Shown piece by piece: positions 12,201 to 18,738 of a stretch of DNA of 64,000 nt. The stretch covers positions 1-64,000 of the forward strand of contig BGOK01000003.1 of NCBI GenBank assembly GCA_003569205.1. The letters run 5' to 3'. Origin of the DNA: Verrucomicrobiota bacterium. GTDB taxonomy: Bacteria > Verrucomicrobiota > Verrucomicrobiia > Opitutales > UBA953. Both the position numbers and the translations under genes were made by a program. The notes under the pieces are model-generated. The model saw nothing but the letters and a program-made list of their open reading frames with translations. It did no database searches and was not told the origin of the DNA. Position 1 is the first letter of the stretch; the number at the start of each line of letters is the position of its first letter.

Positions 12201-14290
12201 ACACCGCCCTCACGAATGGTGCAACCGCGACGGTCAGCCTCGACGGCGCCGCTCCAAGCCTCAAGGCGATTACCTTTAACACCACGGGCGGCGGTTACAC
12301 CCTCGATGCTGGTTCCGGCGGTGCGCTCACCCTCGCTTCTGGTTTGGGCAACGCGGCCGTCACGGCCACCGCGGGTAATCACACCATCGCCACGGACCTC
12401 ACGCTCTCCACGGCCCTGGATGCCGTCGTCGGCACGGGCGCTAAGCTGACGCTTTCGGGCGCCGTCTCCGGCACCGTCGGCCTCGCGAAGTCGGGCGCTG
12501 GTACGCTGACGCTCGCAGGTAACAACTCTGGCTACACGGGTGCCGTCACCCTCGCTGCGGGTACCCTCGAGCTCAACTCCTTCAACGCGATCATCAACGC
12601 TTCCGCACTGAACGTCACCGGTAACTCGACGCTCCTTTACGGCATCGGTAACACGACGGACGTCTCGGCTAAGCTCGGCACCATCGCCGCGGGCACAACC
12701 CTCACGGTCGATACCAACGGTAATATCCTGACCTACGCCTCCACGATCACCTCGGCCGGTACCTTGGTGAAGGATAACTCCGGTACACTCATCCTCGGTG
12801 CAGCGAACAGCCTCACGGGTGCGCTCAACGTGACTGGCGGTTCCGTCCGCCTGACCAACGCGGGCGCCCTCGGTACGGCCGCTGTCACGGTCGGAGCGGG
12901 TTCCTTCCTCGACCTGAATACCCTTAACGCCACGGGTGCCGCGATCGTCCTCGACGGTGGTACGCTCTCCCGCACCTCGGCCTACACCGGCACGGTGACC
13001 TTCACCGCCGCCTCGCTCAATTCGGGCCTCCTCAGCCTGGCAGGCACGGCCAAGGTTGGCGTCCTCACTGGCCAGACGGCTGCCATCAACGGTGAGACCC
13101 GCGATATCGAACTCAACGGCGGTACGCTCTCGGGCCTCTCGAGCTTCACCGGTACGCTCATCGTGAAGTCGACGCTCGATGCCTCGGCGACGATCTCGGC
13201 CGGTGCCGTCACCCTTGATGGCGGTACGATCAACCTCCAGGGCCTGAACTCCACCAAGAGTCTCGGTTACCTCGCCGGCCAGCTCGCCAACGCCAGTGGT
13301 TACACGGGTAACGTCGAAATCCTCGGTGCCGTTACCCTCGCAACGGGCACGCTCGGTAACGGTGTCATCCAGGTCGGTTCGGGCGACACGGTAACCCTCG
13401 CGAATAACGGCCTGAATAACGCCATCGCCCTTTCGGGTGGTACGGTCGACTTCAACGGCAAGACCGCCACTTCGTCCATCGCTTACACCAACGGTACGCT
13501 GACCAACGCCACTGGCTACACCGGCGACGTCACCTTAGCCTCCGCTGGCTCCAAGACCCTGACCGCGGGCTCCCTCGGTTCGGCTCGCGTGATTACCCCG
13601 ACTGGTACGACCCTCGACTTCGCGGCTGGCTTCAACAACGCGGTCCGCAACACGGGCGGCGCGGTGACCAACGGTACTAACTACACGGGTACGATGGCCT
13701 ATGCCGGCGGCCAGTCCATTAACGTCACGGCCGACCAGGTGGCCAAGCTGACCTTCGAGTCAGGTACGACCGCTAAGGGTTCGGGTACGCTCACCGACCT
13801 CGGCTTCGCGGCGGGTTCGGCTTACACGATGAACATCAAGGACGGCGCCGGCGTCGCCGGGGTCGGCTTCGACTCCGTGACGGTCACGGGTGCGCTCAAC
13901 CTCGCATCGCTGTCCTCTGCCAACCGCATGACCCTGAACGTGGTCTCGCTCGATAGCACGAACGGCGTGGGTGGCAATATCGCCAACCAGACCTTCGCTT
14001 GGAATGACCCGAAGAACTTCACGCTCTTCACGTACGGCACGCTCAGCTTGGGCAACGGCGTGACGAATGTGGCCGACCTCTTCACGGTCAACTACGCCAA
14101 CTTCAAGGACAAGTATGGCGTCACCGCCCAGTCCGATTGGTTCACGGTGTCCAACGATAGCATCAACGGGGCCATCGTCCTCACCGCGATTCCTGAGCCT
14201 TCCACCTACGGCATGAGCCTCGCTGGCCTCGCCTTGGCCCTCGCCGCCATCCGCCGCCGCAATAAGCGGAAGGCCGACGCGGCCAAGTAA
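3194..14290 (+). CDS. Giant autotransporter-associated beta-strand repeat protein with PEP-CTERM sorting signal (5' partial)
   Basis: The 3698-codon open portion of a still longer gene; the ATG at 3194 is only an internal Met of the frame and not a believable start. It consists almost wholly of Gly/Thr/Ala/Asn-rich repeats of the form KTGxGTLTLxGxNTxTGxxxVxxGTL, which mark beta-helical, autotransporter-like passenger regions. Around residues 1760-1870 there is a different, PA14-like segment (ending in TAGWYDIDLRVYQG), and around residues 2740-2950 a region resembling choice-of-anchor-D/HYDIN-like domains. The C-terminus is a PEP-CTERM tripartite signal, so the product is probably exported and processed by an exosortase, not by a beta-barrel autotransporter domain, which is absent. 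A patch at about 3313-3360 is translated in the wrong frame (the +1 frame gives AGAVTLNIGAGGSFNPG), so two compensating indels are likely there. Role unknown; surface adhesion or extracellular matrix is an inference. Confidence 0.85.
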   Translation: MELGGSVSSFGFTRAVNLLTGSTLATTANSAISTGSAITVRAPSPLILARVVRSTQAVAITGTANLAKTGYGRLILAALVDNDITGNLTITEGNVQVSDSLGLPSGTITLTAQPGADVNRRTRLELGTGVTVANNIVINGHAAGSLVGTGAVMLTTSTDIATVSGSITFNAGVTSGGSFISAVDDTGTIAATGYLALTGDLIAGTAQPTVRKGTLLLNPTGTGSSYSLFTMQEGTLRLGKNNALLTSAEILLGVYGAGSSVDLNGFSQDFIKVTKGTLGATITNTNTTTMGVANFTNTVETTYAGTLANGAVGLGLVRLNKTGTGNLILTGVNTHKDGTFLTTGTLELRGTTILAANTAVDVAAGTTLKITNANADLTMAANITGSGTVRIDSNISGAAGARGVTLSGDNRGFTGTYILEPTASGISTPNTERIIVTNGNTFGAANVIIKDRAQVWMQGGTYTNNFTITGWGFGDSQAVGGTPALGLNLPNYAAAGQGGIGAFRLNANTIVTGTVTLDGDAKVTAYGATASLNGSLGTTNSTDRLIIGGGGSATTIILGGTNNVGTNALRDIWINSGGGTSSAQLTIGGGTAAGTLGTGKVTLYTDATLTGVAVLNISRTDGYTMEAGQLVEAVAPVGLSTNMSKAEFRANTAGTGLTLNGAQIILSNLTNAGGNFRVATEVDGAIVNIDAGSLVKVNVIQISEAANMGGTVNQTGGIVQQFGSTSMRVGHYAGRVSTYNLSGGSLEMVNPAPGSAPAGGAEQAGGIYVGVDGVGVFNQTGGSIKTPWMVLDNRGANAAIDGIVSKYSLSAGTLEFTAGTGLISNNLLTGTAAWSGGTIRNAAPSSNVAINTNIVVTGTTATLDTVDANRGFVFNREVTGGGTVTTSGGGTIFVTTAATQTFDLVMAGTSGLTKQGTGTTTLIGNQTYSGPTLVSTGTLSLAGNIPNSDLSVSAGANLQGLGTAKSITFGNFTSFSADPSASSILTATNAFSVAAGGLVTVNLLGGPATSAPFAILNYGSTTATGANFALSGAGSYRSAPTFNVGATSTTLALGFGELVWTNGGANASWDAASNNFFNIGTSLADKFIFGDIVTFDDSLGVSQGVNFVGNIRPTTTIVNNSTYDYTLTSSAGNTLGGYGQVIKRGTGVLNMAGVANTFTGGTLLSAGRINVGAAGSLGTGRITLGATDTAANNVSLYISGTRVVGNLTNAILVSSNAGGVVKIGSDVSVTGAGVMGFSGITLQRDLILDSNAADRTDYTGITGTGNVTFVGTGRTILGIGLANTFTGNVTLAGTGRVQIGAATGGTLDGIPDNATVTINAGSELAMSAGAEIIGGLSGAGNITTNSQAGTLTVGTGNATSTFSGVIGDTVGFALGLNKVGTGRLTLSGANTFTGAVQVGTLVAPGGTLELTGANAFGAMTVFAGMVNVSASQNNTGNITLNNGATLDVLAGGQLFNSAYNNTAIVTVNAGATWRMVNLAYGSNAGGQLSDYAARRVLNGGTMIVTGDTQDVGNNFTVNATTGGTFRYAPTNVGQTLTFSGNANGDIALNGPLALQVVGGTLAINENIVGAGSITKTGNGNLTLGGVNTFTGNLVISEGAFNINGAYALGRGTVSLPAGVTLDNTSGADVNVATATAINLGDGVLNFTGTNSLSLGYGTVTLPANTTVNVTAKTLSLDGPVAGAFGITKTGAGTLALHAPNNTFTGGVTVNAGLLSIGKYVTGSAGTGAVVFNGGGIAFDDYQALRTFDLAGDSRGAAVPATTVISANFSSIHNTTGDIVPLNTTRGFVGKLYLPAGTWNFQEAFDDGVALKVNNSVILNNAAYNVNTTGSFTATTAGWYDIDLRVYQGTGGTGAVAPSLYGVGIANGAGAYVPFTTAGLASLGVIATVGTTPGFSYAGDISLLQNGSISSTNLGNYDFTLSGVISGPADLTKLGAGTIVLTGANTYTGKTIIQEGTLALTSSANATTLIEVNGGYLRLDSATAIPAGGVVLNGGGLKFNLGATTAITVNNLTINAAATIDTTGLDVTFGGPLAGTGSLVKAGTGTTPGTLTLANGSTFAGTTTIAGGKLVIANDSALGAVPATATAGQLTFTGGSLQTTANVTLADNRGIALDVNSTGLFLPDAATTLTVNSIIASGTGTGTTSGKLALGSATSGAIILNGVNTYAGDTDLLGSTVTIGNDGAFGAGTNLNLPTGVTAATLQFAGTATGTLTKVVNIVDSLGTLTIAGGAKDITLSSGLTGAGSLVQTGSGKLILGGTSLFAGAIAADNTIVLNTATAIAGGNTGATLRFGSSPSYANAGTIVYGTGVTTDVSNLLGATAMPALTVDTGANNVTWASAVYGAFVLTKKGAGELNFEGLDPIQAGSVNIAAGTLTMAKSTSLNGVVSSGAFGTPAFVTFTGDATLKYASGITTDVSSVLVSNVGKTGTIDIGANNVTFAGALSGAGSFEKIGTGTLTLAATNAFTGGFKLTQGTLEIAGVDTLDASTGLAFTGNTTLKFATGNTDDVSNGLTVAATKTGTIDTNGNDVSFANAIGGTGALIKAGAGTLTLDAPTTLTGAFNVNAGTLALTAFGGLATPSSITVGTGSALDTTAAPGFSLATGQTLSGLGTVNVGTAKTLTIATGSTLNATGLSVTGKLTLAGTYAATLGAPGTALAPNAAAQTNVSGNVTLGGTLSLTSNGAGAGAYQIINGSGTTTGSFATINVAGINNALLHQEVIATAGVTGVNLVRVATTTGTLPTTVNYGAIRPTAAAFSTTLNFANTTTADGFSEALTGSVSANGTGFTTAAAGTTGVVTLGLDSLTAGAKTGSSIVTVSSVGVGTFANTSLVTGTVALSGNVYDYATATIADATLAFGNVHVGATGVTRNVSVTNTKVTDAAYQDNLSATATAVTGLSVNTLSALAADTSGNLVFTAVTGTAGSLAGAVTFTLNSTNTVSGLDAKALATTANVTTTGQVYSGLSTWNATTGSWGRFVSGFGTNWGTNQGSPGLDAAFANVDTATFDNTALTNGATATVSLDGAAPSLKAITFNTTGGGYTLDAGSGGALTLASGLGNAAVTATAGNHTIATDLTLSTALDAVVGTGAKLTLSGAVSGTVGLAKSGAGTLTLAGNNSGYTGAVTLAAGTLELNSFNAIINASALNVTGNSTLLYGIGNTTDVSAKLGTIAAGTTLTVDTNGNILTYASTITSAGTLVKDNSGTLILGAANSLTGALNVTGGSVRLTNAGALGTAAVTVGAGSFLDLNTLNATGAAIVLDGGTLSRTSAYTGTVTFTAASLNSGLLSLAGTAKVGVLTGQTAAINGETRDIELNGGTLSGLSSFTGTLIVKSTLDASATISAGAVTLDGGTINLQGLNSTKSLGYLAGQLANASGYTGNVEILGAVTLATGTLGNGVIQVGSGDTVTLANNGLNNAIALSGGTVDFNGKTATSSIAYTNGTLTNATGYTGDVTLASAGSKTLTAGSLGSARVITPTGTTLDFAAGFNNAVRNTGGAVTNGTNYTGTMAYAGGQSINVTADQVAKLTFESGTTAKGSGTLTDLGFAAGSAYTMNIKDGAGVAGVGFDSVTVTGALNLASLSSANRMTLNVVSLDSTNGVGGNIANQTFAWNDPKNFTLFTYGTLSLGNGVTNVADLFTVNYANFKDKYGVTAQSDWFTVSNDSINGAIVLTAIPEPSTYGMSLAGLALALAAIRRRNKRKADAAK
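14189..14290 (+). other. PEP-CTERM sorting signal of the giant repeat protein
   Basis: The last 33 residues start IPEPSTYGMS, continue with a hydrophobic helix (LAGLALALAAI) and end in a basic cluster RRRNKRK. This is the tripartite PEP-CTERM layout recognised by exosortase in Gram-negative bacteria that make extracellular polysaccharide. The frame is intact here, so this end of the gene is reliable. No exosortase gene is present in the window. Confidence 0.9.
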
Positions 14291-14311
14291 GAGGTCGCCC
14301 GAGAGAGTGAC

Positions 14312-14341
14312 AAAGCCCCGGGCCCTCCCGGGGCTTTTTTG
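14312..14341 (+). terminator. Rho-independent terminator after the giant repeat gene
   Basis: A perfect GC-rich stem (AAGCCCCGGG / CCCGGGGCTT) with a four-base loop is followed directly by a T run. It begins 21 bases after the stop codon of the repeat protein gene. Confidence 0.9.
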
Positions 14342-14397
14342 TGCGGCGGCTTTGCCGCCTGTCTCGAGGTAGGGTCAGCACTGCGTGCTGAGATGCA

Positions 14398-14436
14398 GGA
14401 GTACGGATTACGGAGTACGGAGTACAGAGTACAGAG
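14398..14436. repeat. Tandem heptamer array, copy 1 (GGAGTAC-type)
   Basis: About five units of a 7-base repeat (GGAGTAC, GGATTAC, GGAGTAC, GGAGTAC, AGAGTAC). The array is preceded by GTGCTGAGATGCA and followed by AGAGGTAAAGGGGGACCGG. The unit length of 7 and lack of spacers rule out a CRISPR array. Confidence 0.85.
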
Positions 14437-14460
14437 GTAAAGGGGGACCGGTGGGCTAGG

Positions 14461-14512
14461 GGTGCAAAGGTGCAAAGGTGCAAATCGGCCTACGGCCTGT
14501 GCAAAGGTAAAT
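14461..14512. repeat. TGCAAAGG core repeat, copy in spacer A
   Basis: Reads GGTGCAAAGG TGCAAAGGTG then CAAATCGGCCTACGGCCTGT and GCAAAGGTAAAT. It holds the small palindrome GGCC-TAC-GGCC. Near-identical copies occur at 18464-18507 and 22931-22983. Confidence 0.9.
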
Positions 14513-14600
14513 ACCCAAACAGGTAGAGCCATTCCCTGTCCGCCAACCGCCCGCCGCTATTTCCTTTATTGGTAGGGTCGTGGCTACGTGCTGAGATGCA

Positions 14601-14653
14601 GGAGTACGGAGTACGGATTACGGAGTACAGAGTACAGAGTATAGATTACAGAG
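14601..14653. repeat. Tandem heptamer array, copy 2
   Basis: About seven 7-base units (GGAGTAC x2, GGATTAC, GGAGTAC, AGAGTAC, AGAGTAT, AGATTAC). The flanks are the same as in copy 1 (GTGCTGAGATGCA before, AGAGGTAAAGGGGGACCGG after), so a larger block was duplicated and the unit number then drifted. Confidence 0.85.
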
Positions 14654-14777
14654 GTAAAGGGGGACCGGGAACCGGAGGAAAAAGGGAATACAGGCTGCCC
14701 CTACCCGAGATAGAGCCATTCTCTATCCGCCAACCGCCAACCCCCAACCCCCAGCCCCCAACCCCTCTCGGCCAACC

Positions 14778-16103
14778 CTACCTCTCCAACGCTGGGCGCT
14801 TGGGGTCGAATTTCCAACCGGGTATCAGGAATTGCATGGCGACGGCGTCGTCGCGGGAGCCGGAGGGGAGCTTGCGATAAAGTTGGTGCGCGGCTTCGAG
14901 CTGGGCGGAGTCGATGACGACACCGAGGCCCGGCTGCTGAGGGACCGCTATCTTACCGCCCTTGATCTGCAGGGGCTCCTGCGTGAGGCGTTGGCCTTCT
15001 TGCCAAATCCAGTGCGTATCCATCGCAGTGACGTTGCCGGGGGCGGCGGCGCCGACGTGCGTGAACATCGCGAGGGAGATATCAAAGTGGTTATTGGAGT
15101 GCGAACCCCAGGTGAGGCCACGCTCCGAACAGACTTGGGCGACCTGCACGGAGCCCTGCATCGTCCAGAAGTGTGGGTCCGCGAGCGGGATGTCCACAGC
15201 TTCAAGTTTAAGCGCGTGCTCCAGTTGGCGCCAGTCGGTGGCGACCATGTTCGTCGCGGTGCGCAGGCCGGTGGCCTTCTTGAATTCCGCCATGATTTCG
15301 CGGCCCGAGAAGCCGCCTTCCGCGCCGCAAGGGTCTTCGGCGTAAGCGAGGACGCCCTTCAGGTTCTGGCAGACCTCGACGGCTTCCTTGAGGAGCCACG
15401 CGCCGTTCGGGTCGAGGGTAATGCGGGCCTGCGGGAAGCGGGCAGCCAAGGCACGGACAGCTTCGACCTCACGGGCGGCACTGAGGACGCCGCCCTTGAG
15501 TTTGAAGTCCTGGAACCCGAAGCGTTCCTGCGCGGCCTCGGCCTGCCGGACGATACTCTCGGGCGTCAACGCTTCATCATTGCGGAGACGATGCCAAGCG
15601 TGGGCGGACGTGGACTCATCGCGATAGCCGAGAGTCGTTTTACGGTGGTCACCGATGAAGAAGAGGTAGCCGAGCATCTCGACCTCAGAGCGCTGTTGGC
15701 CCTTACCCAGTAAAGCTGCCACGGGCTTCTGCTGGAATTGACCGAGTAAGTCGAGGAGGGCGGACTCAATCGCCGTGACGGCGTGGATGGTCACGCGCAG
15801 GTCAAAGGTCTGGAGGCCGCGGCCACCGGCGTCGCGGTCGGAGAAGGCGGCGCTGACCTTAGCTAACAAAGACGCGTAGTCGGCGATGGGTTGTCCAAGG
15901 AGTAGGGCCGTCGCATCTTCGACCGTCTGGCGGATCTTCTCCCCGCCGGGGACTTCGCCGAGGCCGGTGTGGCCGGCGTTATCGGTGATGAGGATGATAT
16001 TACGGGTAAAGAAAGGTCCGTGGGCGCCGCTGAGGTTGAGCAGCATGCTATCGTGGCCAGCGACGGGAACGACACGGACAGATTGGATGAGCGGAGAGGA
16101 CAT
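14778..16103 (-). CDS. gudD: D-glucarate dehydratase
   Basis: Enolase-superfamily enzyme that removes water from D-glucarate to give 5-dehydro-4-deoxy-D-glucarate. At 441 residues it has normal length and follows the enterobacterial GudD from end to end by recall (N-terminal [21 protein letters not shown]-terminal [12 protein letters not shown]). The catalytic set is visible: Lys203 in KLKGG, Mg ligands Asp231 (LDPNG), Glu256 (AEDPCG) and Asn285 (TATNM), and His335 in [12 protein letters not shown] start at 16103. It is the last gene of a minus-strand operon, 15 bases after the transporter. Its stop codon TAG falls inside the CCAACCCTACC repeat motif of spacer A. No terminator hairpin with a T run follows. 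Confidence 0.95.
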   Translation of the reverse strand: MSSPLIQSVRVVPVAGHDSMLLNLSGAHGPFFTRNIILITDNAGHTGLGEVPGGEKIRQTVEDATALLLGQPIADYASLLAKVSAAFSDRDAGGRGLQTFDLRVTIHAVTAIESALLDLLGQFQQKPVAALLGKGQQRSEVEMLGYLFFIGDHRKTTLGYRDESTSAHAWHRLRNDEALTPESIVRQAEAAQERFGFQDFKLKGGVLSAAREVEAVRALAARFPQARITLDPNGAWLLKEAVEVCQNLKGVLAYAEDPCGAEGGFSGREIMAEFKKATGLRTATNMVATDWRQLEHALKLEAVDIPLADPHFWTMQGSVQVAQVCSERGLTWGSHSNNHFDISLAMFTHVGAAAPGNVTAMDTHWIWQEGQRLTQEPLQIKGGKIAVPQQPGLGVVIDSAQLEAAHQLYRKLPSGSRDDAVAMQFLIPGWKFDPKRPALER

Positions 16104-16118
16104 CGTGAAAGTGTGGGG

Positions 16119-17411
16119 TTAAGTCCTGGGCTTAGTACGGACGAAGAAGACGAGGCCCGCGGCGAGCACGGAGGCGAAGGCCAGACCGTAAAGTCCGTAC
16201 TGGACGGAGCCAGTAGCCTTCTCGAGGTGCCCGAAGACCGTCGGGGCCACGAACCCACCGAGGTTACCTAAGGAGTTGATGAGGGCGATGACCGCCGCCG
16301 CAATGCGGACGTCGAGGTAGCCTTGCGCGATGGGCCAGAAGAGGGATGAGGCCGACTTAAATCCGAGCGCTGCGAAGCAGATGGCGATAAAAGCGAAGAC
16401 CGGTCCGCCCGTGGTCGACAGGAACATTCCCGTGGCGGCGATCACGAGCGCGCCCGCCACCCAGAGTTGCGGCCACTTCCAGCGCGCTGCACCGGCGGCC
16501 GCCAGATACATGCCGAGGATCGAAATCGTCCACGGAATGGAGTTGAGGAAGCCGACCTGGAGGTCGGAGAGGTCGCCCATCTTGCGGATGATGCTGGGGA
16601 GCCAGAAGGTCGCCGCGTAGATGGTGAGTTGGATCGCGAAGTAGATGACGCAGAAGAGAATAATCTGCGGGTCGCGGAGTAGGCGGAAGATGCCGGGCCG
16701 TGCAGTCTGGTTGGCTTCGCGCTCACGTTGTTCGGCGTCGATGGTCTCTTCTAACGCCTGCTTTTCTTCGGCGGAAAGCCAGCGGGCATCGCGCGGTAGG
16801 GAGTCGAGCCAGAACCAGGCGCCCACACCGATGACGACCGAGAAGAGTCCTTCGATGAACAACATGCTCTGCCAGCCCTTGAGGCCGAGGACCGACGTCT
16901 GCATGAGGGCGCCGGATAACGGGCCAGAAAGGATGGAGGCGATGGCGGAGCCGCTGAGGAAAAGGGCAATGGCCTTACCGCGCTCCGCGGCGGGCAGCCA
17001 GCGGGTGAAGTAGTAGATGACTCCCGGGAAGAAGCCGGCTTCGGCGGCGCCTAGTGCGAAGCGGAGGAAATAGAATTCATTCTCATTACGCGCGAAGGCC
17101 ATGAGCGACGCCACGACCCCCCAGGTGATGGTAATCCGGGTTAGCCACAGGCGTGCCCCGAGTTTCTCCAGCAGCATGTTCGACGGCACCTCGAAGAGGG
17201 CGTAGCCGATGAAGAATAGGCCCGCACCTAGTCCGTAGGCGGCGCTATCGAGGCCGAGGTCGGAGCTGAGGTGCTGCCGGATGAAGCCGATATTTACCCG
17301 GTCCAGATAGTTCACGATGAACATCAGGATGAACACCGGCAGGATGCGCCGCTTTACCTTGGCAACGGCGGCGCCCAGGTGGAGCGACGGGCCTTCGACA
17401 AACTCAGCCAT
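16119..17411 (-). CDS. MFS transporter, anion:cation symporter family, probable glucarate permease
   Basis: A 430-residue protein with about twelve hydrophobic segments. It carries the major facilitator hallmark between helices 2 and 3 region (LLEKLGARLWLTR) and an early NYLDRVNIGF motif typical of the ACS family, which includes GudP/GarP glucarate and galactarate carriers. It lies between kdgD (6-base gap) and gudD (15-base gap), so uptake of D-glucarate or galactarate is a strong inference from context. Substrate cannot be read from sequence alone. Inner membrane. Confidence 0.85.
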   Translation of the reverse strand: MAEFVEGPSLHLGAAVAKVKRRILPVFILMFIVNYLDRVNIGFIRQHLSSDLGLDSAAYGLGAGLFFIGYALFEVPSNMLLEKLGARLWLTRITITWGVVASLMAFARNENEFYFLRFALGAAEAGFFPGVIYYFTRWLPAAERGKAIALFLSGSAIASILSGPLSGALMQTSVLGLKGWQSMLFIEGLFSVVIGVGAWFWLDSLPRDARWLSAEEKQALEETIDAEQREREANQTARPGIFRLLRDPQIILFCVIYFAIQLTIYAATFWLPSIIRKMGDLSDLQVGFLNSIPWTISILGMYLAAAGAARWKWPQLWVAGALVIAATGMFLSTTGGPVFAFIAICFAALGFKSASSLFWPIAQGYLDVRIAAAVIALINSLGNLGGFVAPTVFGHLEKATGSVQYGLYGLAFASVLAAGLVFFVRTKPRT

Positions 17412-17417
17412 AACGGT

Positions 17418-18329
17418 TTACCGCACGCCGGCTTGGGCGATGAGGGCGGCGAGTTGTTCGACTTCGGCCGGCTTGAGGTCAGTCAAGGGCGCACGGACGG
17501 GGCCGGCACTATGGCCGACAATGGTCGCCCCAGCCTTGATGATGCTCACCGCATAACCGGCGTTCTTATTACGGATCTCCAAGTAGGGCAGGAAGAAGGT
17601 ATCGAGCAGGCGGTTCTGCGTGGCGACGTCGTCCGCCGCGATCGCGTGGTAGAAGTCCATCGCTGCTTGCGGAATGAAGTTAAAGACCGCGGAAGAGTAG
17701 ACGGGCACGCCCATGGCCTTGTAGGCGGCGGCGTAGACCTCGGCGGTCGGGAGGCCACCGAGGTAGCTGAAGCGGTCGCCCATTCGGCGGCGGATCGAAA
17801 CCATGAGCTCGATGTCACCGAAGCCGTCTTTGTAGCCAATGAGGTTCGGGTTGTTCGCGGCGAGCTTCTCGAGGTGGTGCGGCTGCAGGCGGCAGACGTT
17901 ACGGTTGTAGACCACGACCCCGATTTTAACCGACTTGCAGACCAGGTCGACGTGCGCGGCGACCCCGTCCTGATTGGTCTCGGTGAGGTAGTGCGGGAGG
18001 AGGAGGATGCCCTTCGCACCGAGGCGCTCGGCCTCTTGGGCATATTGAATCGCCACGCGGGTCGGGCCACCGGCGCCAGCTAAGATCGGCACTAGCCCAT
18101 CACACGTATCGACGGCGGTTTTGATTACGGATGAATATTCCTTGGGCTCGAGGGAGAAGAACTCGCCCGTGCCACCGGCCGCGAAGAGAGCCGTGGCCCC
18201 GTAAGGGGCGAGCCATTGGAGGCGCTTGGCATAGCCAGCGGGGTCAAAATCGCCGTTCGCCGCGAAGTCGGTGATCGGGAAAGACAGGAGGCCGGAGGAT
18301 AGGACTTTCTTAAGCTCTGGGGGGGACAT
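17418..18329 (-). CDS. kdgD: 5-dehydro-4-deoxyglucarate dehydratase
   Basis: Member of the dihydrodipicolinate synthase/NAL family. It converts 5-dehydro-4-deoxy-D-glucarate to 2-oxoglutarate semialdehyde with loss of CO2 and water. The ATG at 18329 gives 303 residues, the usual KdgD length; the ORF track extends further upstream only by translating repeat spacer B. Visible motifs are GGTGE (52-56), the catalytic Tyr141 in VVVYNRN and the Schiff-base Lys167 in IGYKDG. First gene of the operon kdgD-MFS-gudD. The next enzyme, 2-oxoglutarate semialdehyde dehydrogenase, and any regulator are not in the window. Confidence 0.93.
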   Translation of the reverse strand: MSPPELKKVLSSGLLSFPITDFAANGDFDPAGYAKRLQWLAPYGATALFAAGGTGEFFSLEPKEYSSVIKTAVDTCDGLVPILAGAGGPTRVAIQYAQEAERLGAKGILLLPHYLTETNQDGVAAHVDLVCKSVKIGVVVYNRNVCRLQPHHLEKLAANNPNLIGYKDGFGDIELMVSIRRRMGDRFSYLGGLPTAEVYAAAYKAMGVPVYSSAVFNFIPQAAMDFYHAIAADDVATQNRLLDTFFLPYLEIRNKNAGYAVSIIKAGATIVGHSAGPVRAPLTDLKPAEVEQLAALIAQAGVR

Positions 18330-18463
18330 GGCGACGGGCGAGAGGAGAAGGGGAGGAGTAGTCGGGCGGGAGAGGGGAGGCAATAGGAAGAGTAGGGAGG
18401 TGAAGGGGACTGGTGGGCTGGAGTATGGTTGGCTAGGGGTTGTATGGCGGTTAGGGGTGGAAA

Positions 18464-18507
18464 GGTGCAAAGGTGCAAATCGGCCTACGGCCTGTGCAAA
18501 GGTAAAT
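18464..18507. repeat. TGCAAAGG core repeat, copy in spacer B
   Basis: GGTGCAAAGGTGCAAATCGG followed by CCTACGGCCTGTGCAAAGGTAAAT. It matches the copies at 14461 and 22931 almost base for base, with one fewer TGCAAAGG unit in front. Confidence 0.9.
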
Positions 18508-18548
18508 GCCAAAACAGGTTGGGGCGTGGCTACGCCGCGCCTGCATTG

Positions 18549-18615
18549 GGTAGGGTCGGGACTGCGTCCCGACATAGCAGGCAACTAGGTTGGCACGCAG
18601 TGCCAACCCTACCCG
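18549..18615. repeat. GGTAGGG...CCCTACC-bounded double-hairpin element, copy B
   Basis: The element starts GGTAGGGT and ends CCCTACC, which are inverted copies of each other. Inside are two perfect hairpins, GTCGGGAC-TGC-GTCCCGAC and GGTTGGCAC-GCA-GTGCCAACC, joined by a linker ending GCAGGCAACTA. Copy C at 23031-23117 has the same plan with a different first-stem sequence. Confidence 0.8.
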
Positions 18616-18738
18616 AGACACAGCCATTCCCTATCCGCCAACCGCTATTTCCTCTATTGGGTTGTGTGGCGGCTTTGCCGCCTGCCTCAATACAGGCCGA
18701 CCCTTGCATCTTTCCATTGCGTCGTTTTACTTCGGCCC

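Larger units (their letters stand above)
14342..14777. repeat. Gene-free mosaic of short palindromes and tandem heptamers (spacer A)
   Basis: No credible gene lies in this 436-base spacer. It contains the hairpin GGCGGC-TTT-GCCGCC (14345-14359), a GGTAGGGT-led hairpin TCAGCAC-TGC-GTGCTGA (14375-14391), two heptamer arrays, one copy of the 44-base TGCAAAGG block (14461-14512), a block beginning GCCATTCCCTGTCCGCCAACCG (near 14529, again near 14714 as GCCATTCTCTATCC) and, at the far end, CCAACCCTACC. The same modules recur in spacers at 18420-18685 and 22898-23117. ORFs called across it (such as 14569-14880) only translate the repeats. Confidence 0.85.
18330..18738. repeat. Palindrome/repeat mosaic between kdgD and sulfatase (spacer B)
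   Basis: A divergent intergenic region of 409 bases. It holds one TGCAAAGG core block (18464-18507), a GCGTGGC-TAC-GCCGCGC hairpin (from 18524), GTCGGGAC-TGC-GTCCCGAC (18555-18573), GGTTGGCAC-GCA-GTGCCAACC (18588-18608), the GCCATTCCCTATCCGCCAACCG block (from 18623) and GGCGGC-TTT-GCCGCC (18668-18682). The promoters of both flanking genes must lie in or beside it, but no clear -35/-10 pair stands out. The first ~90 bases next to kdgD are purine-rich on the + strand without repeats. Confidence 0.85.

Noticed and set aside
14398-14653. Possible CRISPR array
   Set aside because: Units are 7 bases, directly tandem, with no unique spacers and no cas genes nearby.
14569-14880. Plus-strand ORF of 103 residues after the giant gene
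   Set aside because: Its sequence (EYGVRITEYRVQS) is a translation of the heptamer array and then runs antisense into gudD.
18330-18584. N-terminal extension of KdgD in the ORF track
   Set aside because: The extra 85 residues translate repeat spacer B; the ATG at 18329 gives the normal family length.
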